NCBI GenBank assembly: GCA_021464415.1
Contig: CM038469.1
Coordinates: 16,160,501-16,224,500, forward strand
DNA: 64,000 nucleotides
Direction of reading: 5' to 3'
Source of the DNA: Lonicera japonica
Lineage: Eukaryota > Streptophyta > Magnoliopsida > Dipsacales > Caprifoliaceae
In this document: one piece after another, positions 13,553 to 24,100 of the stretch
Numbering within the stretch: position 1 is the stretch's first letter
Layout: each line of letters starts with the position of its first letter
Notes under the pieces: generated by a model
Told to the model about the DNA's origin: nothing
Seen by the model: the letters and a program-made list of their open reading frames with translations, nothing else
The model's database searches: none
Program-made: the position numbers and the translations under genes

Positions 13553-14347
13553 CTAGATTATAACCCGTGCTATGCACGGGCACTTTTATAAAAGTTGTGT
13601 CTGTGCTAAAAATTATTACAAAAAAAATTTGCCAATTATAATTATTCAAATGAATTAGAAATTTTACACTATCTTATTTATAAAATCGAAATGAAATTCA
13701 AATTAATTTATAATATAATAATAAAAATAAATTATAATCAAAGTATAAAAGATAAAGACCAATTTGTAAATTCTTGTGGTGCGTAAGTTTAGATTAATAA
13801 AGAGAACAAATATTTCTTTTTATTAATAATTGAGGAGATTAACATAGTTTTTTTAGAAAGGAAAAAACAAAGAGAAAAAGGAAAAAAGAAAAGAAAAAGG
13901 AGATTAACAATGTAGCTAATTAATTCCTGCATTAATGACTGCCATGTGGTAATCTCATAACAAATCATTCTCACAAAAAAAGAATTGTCAACTATAATTC
14001 TACAAATGAATTAGAAATTTTACATTGTCTTATTTTTAAATACAAAATTAAATTCAAATTGATCAATAATATAATAGTAAAAATAAATTATAATCAAAGC
14101 AGAAAAGACAAAGACCAATTTGTAAATTATTGAGGTATGTAAGTTAAGATTAATAAAGAGAACGCATATTTTTCTTTATTAATAATTGAGGAGATTAACA
14201 AAATTTGTTTAGAAAATAAAAAATAAAGAGAAAAAGGAAAAAAGAAGAAGAAGAGATAACTAATTAATTCTTGTATTAATAAGTGCCATGTAGCATTCTC
14301 ACAACAAAACATTCTCACTCCTCCTATTTTATATATATACTATTAGA
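13553..14347 (-). mobile_element. Non-autonomous Helitron
   Basis: Read on the minus strand it starts with TC (TCTAATAGTATATATATA...) and ends with a GC hairpin (CCCGTGC-loop-GCACGGG, + strand 13564-13580) followed 11 bases later by CTAG. It sits between A and T with no target duplication. Those are the structural hallmarks of Helitrons. There is no RepHel coding region, so it is non-autonomous. Most of the body is two imperfect tandem copies of a 330-345 bp unit (13631-13974 and 13987-14318), which explains its length. Confidence 0.8.
13631..14318. repeat. Imperfect tandem duplication inside the Helitron
   Basis: Copy 1 is about 13631-13974 and copy 2 about 13987-14318. Both run from an AATTATAATTNTNCAAATGA-like start through a purine-rich tract of AAAGAGAAAAAGG type to a CATTCTCAC end. 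They differ by scattered substitutions and small indels, so the duplication is not recent. Confidence 0.75.
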
Positions 14348-14526
14348 TAAATTAGATATGGTATATGATATAATATTATAATGCTAGTGGGATTTAAATG
14401 TTTAATCTAAATAAATGAGATATAAATGTATATATACTATTAGATAAATTAGATATGGTATATGATATAATATTATAATGCTAGTGGGATTTAAATGTTT
14501 AATCTAAATAAATGAGATATAAATGT
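14332..14526. repeat. 97-bp perfect tandem duplication overlapping the Helitron end
   Basis: Two copies with a period of 97 bp (TATTAGATAA begins at 14341 and again at 14438) look identical by eye. The unit includes the terminal bases of the Helitron and its flank, so the duplication happened after insertion. It lies about 480 bp upstream of the CYP65-type start codon. Confidence 0.85.
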
Positions 14527-15005
14527 TTAATTGCTATAAAGATGATATGTGGCATTTATTTAGTAATAAAGGACTCCATTTTTATTAGTTATAGTAAGAT
14601 AGTAAGATACTTGGTAGTTGGTATAATCAGCATGGTACAGTGTTGTATTAAATTTACCCGTAAGAAGAACCGCCGTCCAAATTGCCACGTGGGTATAACA
14701 ATTCTACTTAATACAATTTAGAAGCCGACCCGGAACCCGACCCACGGGTAGACTACCAAGCAACGAAAGAGAGCGCATTCTGCTGTTCTTTTTGGCGTCA
14801 ACACCAGTGAAGAACCAGGGATAACGGCGAATTACGGATAATAGTCGCCGGCGACAACCGTCCAAAATCTCAGCAACAGCTATAATTATTTCACATACAC
14901 AAGCACAACGCAAATCGGGAAGGCCGAGGACCTATAGTACTTGAATCAGTTAAACTCCATTAAAACCCTAATTTTTTACAATCGCTCCAATCGAATTAGG
15001 GAAGT
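14527..15005 (+). promoter_or_regulatory. Promoter and 5' leader region of the CYP65-type gene
   Basis: This is the less AT-rich stretch just before the gene's start codon. It has a G-box core CACGTG (14686-14691, in GCCACGTGGG) and a telo-box AAACCCTAA (14963-14971). Both are known plant promoter elements, the latter common near starts of housekeeping genes. The transcription start cannot be placed from sequence alone. Intergenic space between the Helitron duplication and the ATG is under 0.5 kb, so the proximal promoter is compact or includes transposon sequence. Confidence 0.45.
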
Positions 15006-15150
15006 ATGGGGAAGAAACAGCACAGCAAAGATCGAATGTTCATCACGAAGACGGAGTGGGCCACCGAGTGGGGCGGCGCCAAATCCAAGGAACTCCGCAC
15101 CCCTTTCAAACGCCTTCCTTTCTATTGCTGCGCGTAAATTTCTCTCTCCC

Positions 15151-15182
<32 letters not shown>

Positions 15183-18100
15183 TTGTGTTTTGTGTTTGTA
15201 TTTATATTGATTTTGAAACATCTATGTGAATTTTGATGCAGTCTCACGTTTACGCCATTTGAGGATCCAGTATGCACGGAGGATGGCAGCGTCTTCGACA
15301 TAATGTTGGTAACTCTTTTCAATTCAACCTATTTACATTTTTATTATCCATCAATGTCCTTGATTTCTATAGATTCACTAGGGTTCGTTTGATTTTTTAG
15401 TTTCTGAATGCTGAACACTGAATGCTAAACTCTCGATACTTGTTAGGGGCTGTTTGTTTGAACACCTTAAGTCTGAATGGCTGGTGTATTCAGACTTAAG
15501 AAGTTTTAATTTTGTTTGGTTGGTTTAATTATTCAGATCTGAACCTCTTATAAAGGCAGCTGCTATTTGAATTCCACAAAATTTTTAGTAACACTCCATT
15601 TTTTATTCGCTATGATTGTTATCGAGTAAGTGCATGTTACTCGCTCGATAACAAGTGAGTATAAGCCTACATACTTGGTGCTTATAGGCCAAGTAAGGCA
15701 TTTTCAGGCTTATACCTCGCCCTCATGAAGCGAATAACATGCACTTACTGGCTTGTCATCAGGCAAATGACAAATGGAGTTGCCAAGTGCTGTGCAAATA
15801 GCAACTGCCAATGGCTGAATACATGCAATTTTATCATTTTTTATGCATATCACTGCTATATACATCCATACTTAGTGAATAGAAAGAATACAGGTACTAT
15901 TGGAATAAAATTTCATTAAAATTAAATTAAGTATTGATCACCACACCTGCCTCTTAATGCTGAATTTTAAGAAAACAAACAACGTTTTTACCTCTTAACG
16001 CTGAATAAACTTCCATTCAACATCAAGAGGTAAAAACAAATACCGCCTAAAATTTTATCTTGTAGGTACTTCATTGCTTAAGATTTTTAATTTGCTGAGT
16101 TTGGATTATGGAATAAATTTGTCTAGGCACATAGTCCCGTACATTAGGAAGTTCGGGAAGCATCCTGTTACTGGAGCTCCACTCAAACATGAGGATCTCA
16201 TCCCGCTTGTTTTCCACAAGAATGCCGAAGGTAAGCTCTTGCCTTTGTTATTAATTATTAATCTGAATGGCTTTGCGCTGATTATTGAAGAATTATCCAT
16301 TGTATATTGGACGCTCAAATTGCTCTTGTATTTATTCACTAAAAAGATAGCTTAAATCTAAAGAACTTGAATGAGAAAATACGTAGAAGTATTTCGAATT
16401 ATAGGGCTCTGTTTCACTGTTTGATATCAAGTTGGAAAATGATAGCAAAAACAATTGATTTGTGTGATAAGCTGGAAAATAATTTGAGTGATGAGGTGAG
16501 ACGTGCTCTTACTTTTTACTTTTTTCCATGACAAATTCTTTTGGTGGTCTGGCAGAATTTTTTTCTAGAAAAAATAAGGAAAGATGGCGAACATCTACTC
16601 ATATAAATAAGCACGAGATGGAGAGCATCTCACTAAAACACCCATCTCATCTTCTATCCTCTCATAAAAGTAACTGCTTTTCTAATCATTTTCCAACTTT
16701 GTTTTCAAGCAGAGCCCGATAAGATATAATTATGATATAAAAGTGGTTGGGGTATGTTGAACAAACTTTTAGGACCAAAAAAAGTATGAAAAGAGATGGA
16801 CAAACTTTCAGTTCTTTAGTTTAGATGAACTAACTAAGTAGACTATAATTAGATGGACCTTCCACAGATGCTCACAATTAGATTGCGCTGTTTCAGCTCT
16901 TGATGAAGAGTTATTTGTCCTAATATATGATGTACAAAAGGATGTAAAATAAAATGAAGAAAGTAAGATAAAACTATCAACTATTTAGGGCACGTTTTGT
17001 GTTTTGATGTAACATGAAATTGTGAGAGTTCCTATAAAGTTCTTTGAAAGTGTTTAAAGTGTTGGGCGTTGGGACGAAGTTAATCTTATTTGATTGTAAT
17101 CTTAGTGTTTTAGATAATAATGTTATAAGATTATGCTGGCTTCATAAACCTGATCGGTTGGTTAGTCATTCTTACCCGGTTCACCAAGATTCAATTGATT
17201 TTAACTGAAAAAAGGGGCAGATTGGGAAAATCCATTGTTCACATCTCGTAGACATGATGATAAAATGCATTTTTCTGTTTCTTTTTAGGAGAATTTCATT
17301 GCCCAGTTTTGAACAAGGTTTTCACAGAATTTACACACATAGTTGCTGTGAAGACAACAGGAAATGTGTTCTGCTACGAGGTTTGTTTCTTCACCGAGAC
17401 ACTAATCGATCATCATACTTATTCTTCCCATTTAATTTATCCTTTTGTTATTTCTATTAACACATTTGCTTTTGTTGCACAGGCTATTAAAGAATTAAAC
17501 CTCAAAACCAAGAACTGGAAAGAACTTCTGACTGATGAACCATTCAGAAGGGAAGATCTTATAACAATTCAGGTCAATTTAGATTTAATATACCTCTACT
17601 TGTAGTGGTGATTTATATGTTAATTTCTTTGTCCAAAATTAAGAAGTCCACTTTTCTTTTCAGAACACGATAACGTACCCAAACTCACGATAGGATACAA
17701 GCTTTGTTCTGAACCATTCATTGTGTGATGAAATTAGTGCATTCTTAACAATGTGAAAGTCAAGCATGGACTCTTAATCAGGGACAGAGGGATTTTTCTT
17801 TTAGATTTACACTTAACCACCCCCTGCCTCTCTTACCCCAATTTAAACTTTCAGCAGCTGTATTATGAAAATAATTTATCAGTTTTTGTGGTTTTGCATT
17901 GTAGAATCCCAATGCACTTGACACCAAGGTTCTCGTGGAATTTGATCACGTGAAAAGAAGTTTGAAAGTTGATGATGAAGGTAATAGTAGCCATTTTCCC
18001 ATCCTTGCAGAATTCTCTGTGGAATGCTTGTTGACTCCCATTATAACTCATAGGTTTCTCTTTGCAGAACTAAAGAAATTGGAGACAGATCCAGCATATA

Positions 18101-21100
18101 ACATAAATATGACTGGGGATATCAAACAGATGCTTAAGGAACTTGGAACAGAGAAAGGAAAGGAAATTGCATTACATGGTGGAGGTGGAGACAAGGCACA
18201 AAATGAAAGAGCTAATGCACTTGTAGCCATTTTAGCTGCAAGATCTCGCATTAAAGAGGATTCCAAATCAAAAAATGATGAAGTTAAAGCCCAGCCCGGT
18301 TACAGTATTGTAGACGCTGCATCGGCCTCTGTGCATGGAAGAAGTGCTGCTGCAGCAAAGGCTGGATCGAGTGATAAAACTGCAGCTCGTATAGCTATGC
18401 ACATGGCTGGTGATAGGACACCAGTAAATGCGAAAATGGTTAGTTTTTCGTATGTTGGATTCTTTATGGCAGCCTGACACGAGCACACACATGTATGTTG
18501 TGAAGAGCAGTCTATGTCGTCAATTAAGTTATTTAGTTTGATAAATATCTATCTGTAGAATACTAGTGTGTGCTAGGTAATAGTAATAATGGGGGCGTAA
18601 CCCATTCAATGGAAAGAAAACTATAGGGGGGTGCATGGAGGTTATGGCATTGGGGTGGTAAATACCGAGGGAAAATCTATCCTTGATTTCTCGTCTGCTT
18701 ATGATCTTATGGTTGCCAATACATGTTTTAAGAAGCGGGAGGAGCACCTCATCACATACAAGAGTGGGGCAGCATGCTCGCAGATCGATTTCTTCCTCCT
18801 TAGGAAAGGAGATCGAAAGAGTTGTATGGACTGTAAAGTCATACCTGGAGAGAGCTTGACTACCCAACATAGAGTCCTGGTGATGGATATACGAGTTAAG
18901 GGGAAAGTGAAGAGAAGGGACCAAGGTAAGGTTTCAAGGATTAGATGGTGGCATTTGAAGGGTGAAAAACAAAGGATCTTTCAACACAAGGTGCTGGAGG
19001 GAGGGTTTTGGGAGGCAAACGGAAGCGCAAATGATATGTGGGACAAGGCGGCCGAGGGGATCAGGAAGATAGCTAAAGAGACGCTGGGTGAATCAAGAGG
19101 GTGTGGACCTAGGGATAAAGAATCTTGGTGGTGGGATGATAGTGTACAAGATAAAGTTAAGGTAAAAAGGAAATGCTTTAAAGCTTGGTCTCTATGTAAG
19201 AATGCGGAAAATTGGGAATCTTACAAAGAAGCAAAGAAAGAGACTAAGAAGGCGGTGAGTGAGTCGAGGACTAAAGCTTTTGATGGATTATACCAATCTT
19301 TAGGCACCAAAGCTGGGGAAAAAGCTATTTACCGACTTGCTAAAGGTCGAGAAAGGAAGACAAAAGACTTGGATCAAGTGAGATGCATTAAGGACGAAGA
19401 AGGTAATGTCTTGGTTAAAGAACAAGACATACAAGAGAGATGGAAGAACTATTTTCACAAATTATTTAATGAAGGTTACGAGATTTTAGCATGTGGAGAT
19501 GAGCTGAACATGCGAGAGGATGACCAAAATTTCACCTTTTATCGCAGAATTCAAGAAAAGGAAGTGAAAGAAGCATTGATACGAATGGATAGTGGTAAAG
19601 CAGTTGGGCCAGATAGTATACCTATTGAGGTTTGGAAGGGTCTAGGTGATAAAGGCATTGGTTGGCTCACAAGGTTTTTCAACAAGATATTGAGGTCAAA
19701 GAAGATGCCGGAAGAATGGAGGAGAAGCACCCTAATCCCGATTTATAAGAATAAAGGGGATATACAAAATTGCGCCAATTACAGGGGGATTAAACTCATG
19801 AGTCATACTATGAAGTTATGGGAAAGGGTGATTGAGCGGAGACTAAGAAAAGAAACCAGCATTTTAGATAATCAATTTGGTTTTATGCCCGGAAGGTCGA
19901 CCATGGAAGCAATTTACTTGTTGCGGCGTTTGATGGAGCAATATCGGAGGGATCAAAAGGACCTACACATGGTTTTCATTGACTTGGAGAAGGCGTACGA
20001 TAGGGTACCCAGAGAGATTTTGTGGAAAGCCCTAGAGAAGAAAGGGGTTAGGATTGCCTATATTCGTGTTATCAAGGACATGTATGAAGGAGCTATGACT
20101 AGTGTGAGAACACATAGTGGGTCCACAGAAGATTTTCCTATAACTATAGGACTACACCAAGGGTCAGCTTTGAGCCCTTATCTGTTTACCTTGGTCTTGG
20201 ATGTACTCACGGAACACATTCAAGAGCCAGCACCGCGATGTATGCTGTTTGCAGATGATATTGTCCTAGTGGGTGAGTCCAGAGAAGAGCTAAATGGGAA
20301 GGTGGAAACTTGGAGACAAAATTTAGAAGCGCATGGCTTTCGTTTAAGCAGAAGTAAGACAGAATACATGGAGTGCAAGTTCAATAAAAGGCGGAGCACT
20401 ACTAACTTAGAGGTAAAAGTTGGGGATAATGTCATACCACAAGTCACTCGGTTTAAGTATCTTGGATCCATTATACAAGAAGATGGGGAGATAGAGGGAG
20501 ATGTAAATCACCGGATTCAAGCAGGATGGTTGAAATGGAGGAAAGCTTCGGGTGTGTTATGTGATAAAAAGGTACCACTCAAGTTAAAAGGAAAATTCTA
20601 TCGTACCGCGGTTAGACCAGCAATATTGTATGGGACTGAGTGTTGGGCGGTCAAAAGCCAACACGAGAATAAACTAAGTGTAGCTGAGATGAGAATGTTG
20701 AGATGGATGAGTGGCAAGACTAGGAAAGATAAGATCAGGAATGTTACCATCAGAGAGGGAGTTGGGGTGGCACCTATTACAGAAAAGATGGTTGAATCTC
20801 GACTTAGATGGTTTGGGCATGTATGGAGGAGACCTGCAGATGCCATGGTTAGGAGAGTTGATCATATGGAGGGAAGCCTAGTTGTTAGAGGCAGAGGAAG
20901 ACCTAGAAAAACTATAGGTGAAACTATTAAGAAGGATTTAGAGGCGAATGGTTTCACTAGAGATATGATTCACGACAGACCACTATGGCGTCGTTTGATC
21001 CATGTAGCCGACCCCACCTAGTGGGATAAAGGCTTGTTGTTGTTGTTGTAACCCATTCAATGGAAAAATGTATTATAATATCACAATTTTTAATGCAAGT

Positions 21101-24100
21101 ACAATAATTCAATACCAAATACAAAGAGAACTTAGTGGCAAGGCAAAGAGGGAGAACATAAGCACTTGTTATATATAGATAGAGGGGGGGAGAGCGAGGG
21201 AGGGGGGGAGATAGATAGATAGAGTGAGGGGGGAGAGAGAGAGGGGGGGAGATAGCGAGGAAGGGGGGGAGAGCGAGGGAGGGGGTATATTGGGCAACAA
21301 AATAATTCATTTAAAGGGGTGCAAAATTAGTATACTACTGTTTGTTTTTTTTTTCCAAAATTTGTGTGTGAAGAGAATTGAACACTAAGGCTCCGTTTGA
21401 TAACAACATGGAAAAGGAAAATAAAAACACTTGATTTGGTAAGAAGTTGGAAAATAAGTTGAGGCATGTGATAAGAATTCTATGAAGCACGGACACGGGT
21501 ACGGGTGTCGTACCCGGTACCGGTACGAGGTACGGGTACGGCAATTTTTAAAAAACTTAGACACGGGTACGGCGAGGAACACGTTTAATAAATAAATAAA
21601 TAAATATATTTATATAATAATATGCATTATGTAAACTCATATCCAAAGAACACTACGAACAAATAAAATTTAACATCACTTAAAATAAATAAGTCATATC
21701 CACAGAAGAAAGGATTGCATCAAATAGATATATATAATAGTCAATAGAACATCCTTGCAATCCAAATACAAAAGAAAAAAAAAGCAGAAAAATAAGTGCA
21801 AGACTACAAACTTAAATAAAATAGTTTAATTGTTACTCCTTGTTTCTCAATCACGGGAAATTGTCTCTAGCTTCTCCAATGTCTTCTTCTTCCTCTCCTA
21901 AAAACATTTCATCCAAATCGGGTTCGTCAAGTGACAAATTTGCAATCTCTAGCATCCCAGCACCATCAAGCGAATCAAATGCATCACCCCCAACATCCCA
22001 CATCTTGCTATTTCCATCTTTGTAATGATTAGAACTCCTAGAAAGAAGTCGAAGATTGCTATGCACGTAAACTAAGTCCTCAGCTCGTTTTGGAGTCAAC
22101 TTGAATTGAAGGACCAGCAGAAGTGCAGAACCAAAATTAATGACTTTCTCTAGGCAAGCAGAAAACGACCAAGCAGGCAAGCAGAACTATTTATAACCAA
22201 AATTAATCAAACTATTTCTAAGTAGAACCACAATTAACCAAAACTGCATAACTAAAACAAATGACCAAGCAGCTATGAAGAAAACTGGAAAAACAGTGAA
22301 ATGGCGTCGTGCATACCTGTGGTCGTGAGTGAGAACTGAGAAAGTGAGAAGAGTAGAAGGTCCACGACGAAGTAGAAGCAAACCGAGAAGAGTAGAAGAG
22401 AGAAGGTCGTCGTTGAGATGAGAGACAGCGGCGTGAGGATGTTTGAGCGTGAGACATGCCCTAGTTTTTGATCGATTGTTATTTGGTGTGATTGTTATTT
22501 GGGTATCTATCTCTTATAACTTAATATACTATTAATAAAATTAATTAAACAAAAACCCCAAAGTTTATTACTTATTATAAATTGACCCTTTAATTTTTGA
22601 ATTTTCCCTCCGAGCCGTGTCGGGTACCGTACCCGATCTATTTTTTGCCGTACCCGTACCCGGTTTAATATTATTTTAATTGGACACGCCACGTGGCGTA
22701 CCCAAGCCGTGTCCCACCCGTACCCGTACCCGTACCCGTACCCGAGCCGTACCCAAACGGGTACCCAGAAAAAAACGAAGTACCCGTGCTTCATAGGATA
22801 AGATGCTCTCCATTTCATGCTCATTTTATGAGTAGATGTCCTCCATCCTTCATAATTGTTTTGGAAATTTTTTCTTCTTCAATCACTAAAGAAATTTTCT
22901 CCATGGAAGAAGTCACAAATTAAGAAGACATCTCACCACATCTCTCAACTAATTTTCCAATTTTTCAAAAAACCAACTGTTTTTATTTTCCTTTTCCATG
23001 TCGTTGTCAAACGGACCCTAAATGACCATTATTTTTAAAAAAAGTAAGAACTCTGTGTGTTGGTTGTTTCACCGTGTACTAGTTCTAGGCCAAAACAGGT
23101 GGAGAAAATTGTAACTAGCTGCAAGAGAATGAACTGAGATTCAGAATGAATTTGTCTCAAGTTCTCAACATCTTTCTAACTGTTAGAAACCATCTCTCCC
23201 AAAAGCTTAAGTTGTTAGGAGAAGGAAATGTAATGAATATCATGCTTAACACACTCCCTCACATGCGACCCCATACTCGCATGTGGAGAGTTGACAAATT
23301 TCGAATTTCGAATTTTGGATTAACAAATGGGGGATGGAGGTGCCAAGGCTTGAACCTTGAACCTCCTAGCAAACCAAGCTTTGATACTATGTTAGAAGCC
23401 GAAGGAAGCGTAATGAATATCATGCTTAACACTAACCACTTTCGGTTTACATACACATTATTCTCAACTACTCATTTTTATTTTTTTTATGACTGTACAG
23501 CATTATTTGTTTTATGGAGTTTTATCAATTCAGCATTGGTTACACTACACTGAAATGTCGTTAATGGGCTAGATGCATCATAGTCATTCTATGGTTAATT
23601 TTAAATTGACTTATCATTCTTTTTGAAACTCATTCCAGGTAAAGAGTCGTTACACAACTGGTGCTGCTTCGAGATCCTTCACATCTACTTCATATGATCC
23701 TGTGACAACAAATGAATACGAGTATGTCAAAGTGGAGAAAAATCCCAAGAAAAAAGGATATGTTCAGTTGCAAACAACACATGGTGATTTGAATATTGAG
23801 CTGCACTGTGACATAGCTCCGAGGACGTGTGAGAACTTCATCACTCTATGTGAACGAGGCTATTATAATGGTGTAGTTTTTCATAGAAATATAAGGTAAT
23901 CTTACAAACTATTTTACTTCATATATATAGAATGTGTTGTTTTTTTGTTGTATTTGACATTCAAAAGTTATTGCCGCCCGCTATCTACAGGAACTTTATG
24001 ATCCAAGGTGGTGATCCTACTGGGACTGGGAGAGGAGGCGAATCCATATGGGGAAAGCACTTCAAAGACGAAGTGAACTCCAAGTTGCTTCACTCTGGGA

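Larger units (their letters stand above)
21389..23018. mobile_element. Tourist-like (PIF/Harbinger) MITE split by a hAT remnant, intron 7
   Basis: The ends GGCTCCGTTTGATAACAAC and, inverted, GGGTCCGTTTGACAACGAC start terminal inverted repeats that match over roughly 90 bp (both continue CATGGAAAAGGAAAATAAAA). It is flanked by TAA at 21386-21388 and 23019-23021. Three-base TAA/TTA duplications are typical of PIF/Harbinger. Without the inner insertion the MITE would be about 310 bp, matching the copy in intron 3. Confidence 0.82.

Noticed and set aside
14704..14913. Minus-strand 69-residue frame upstream of the CYP65-type gene
   Set aside because: It is antisense to the probable leader and promoter, with no recognisable motif. 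The less AT-rich composition explains it.
15908..16047. Possible alternative exon of the CYP65-type gene in intron 2
   Set aside because: The sequence is the right arm of the foldback MITE, and including it would break the conserved U-box alignment.
18529..18924. Minus-strand 131-residue frame
   Set aside because: It spans the LINE insertion boundary and is a shadow of the LINE frame on the plus strand.
20957..21310. Minus-strand 117-residue Pro/Leu/Ser-rich frame
   Set aside because: It is the complement of the G/A-rich tract joined to the LINE 3' end; low complexity.
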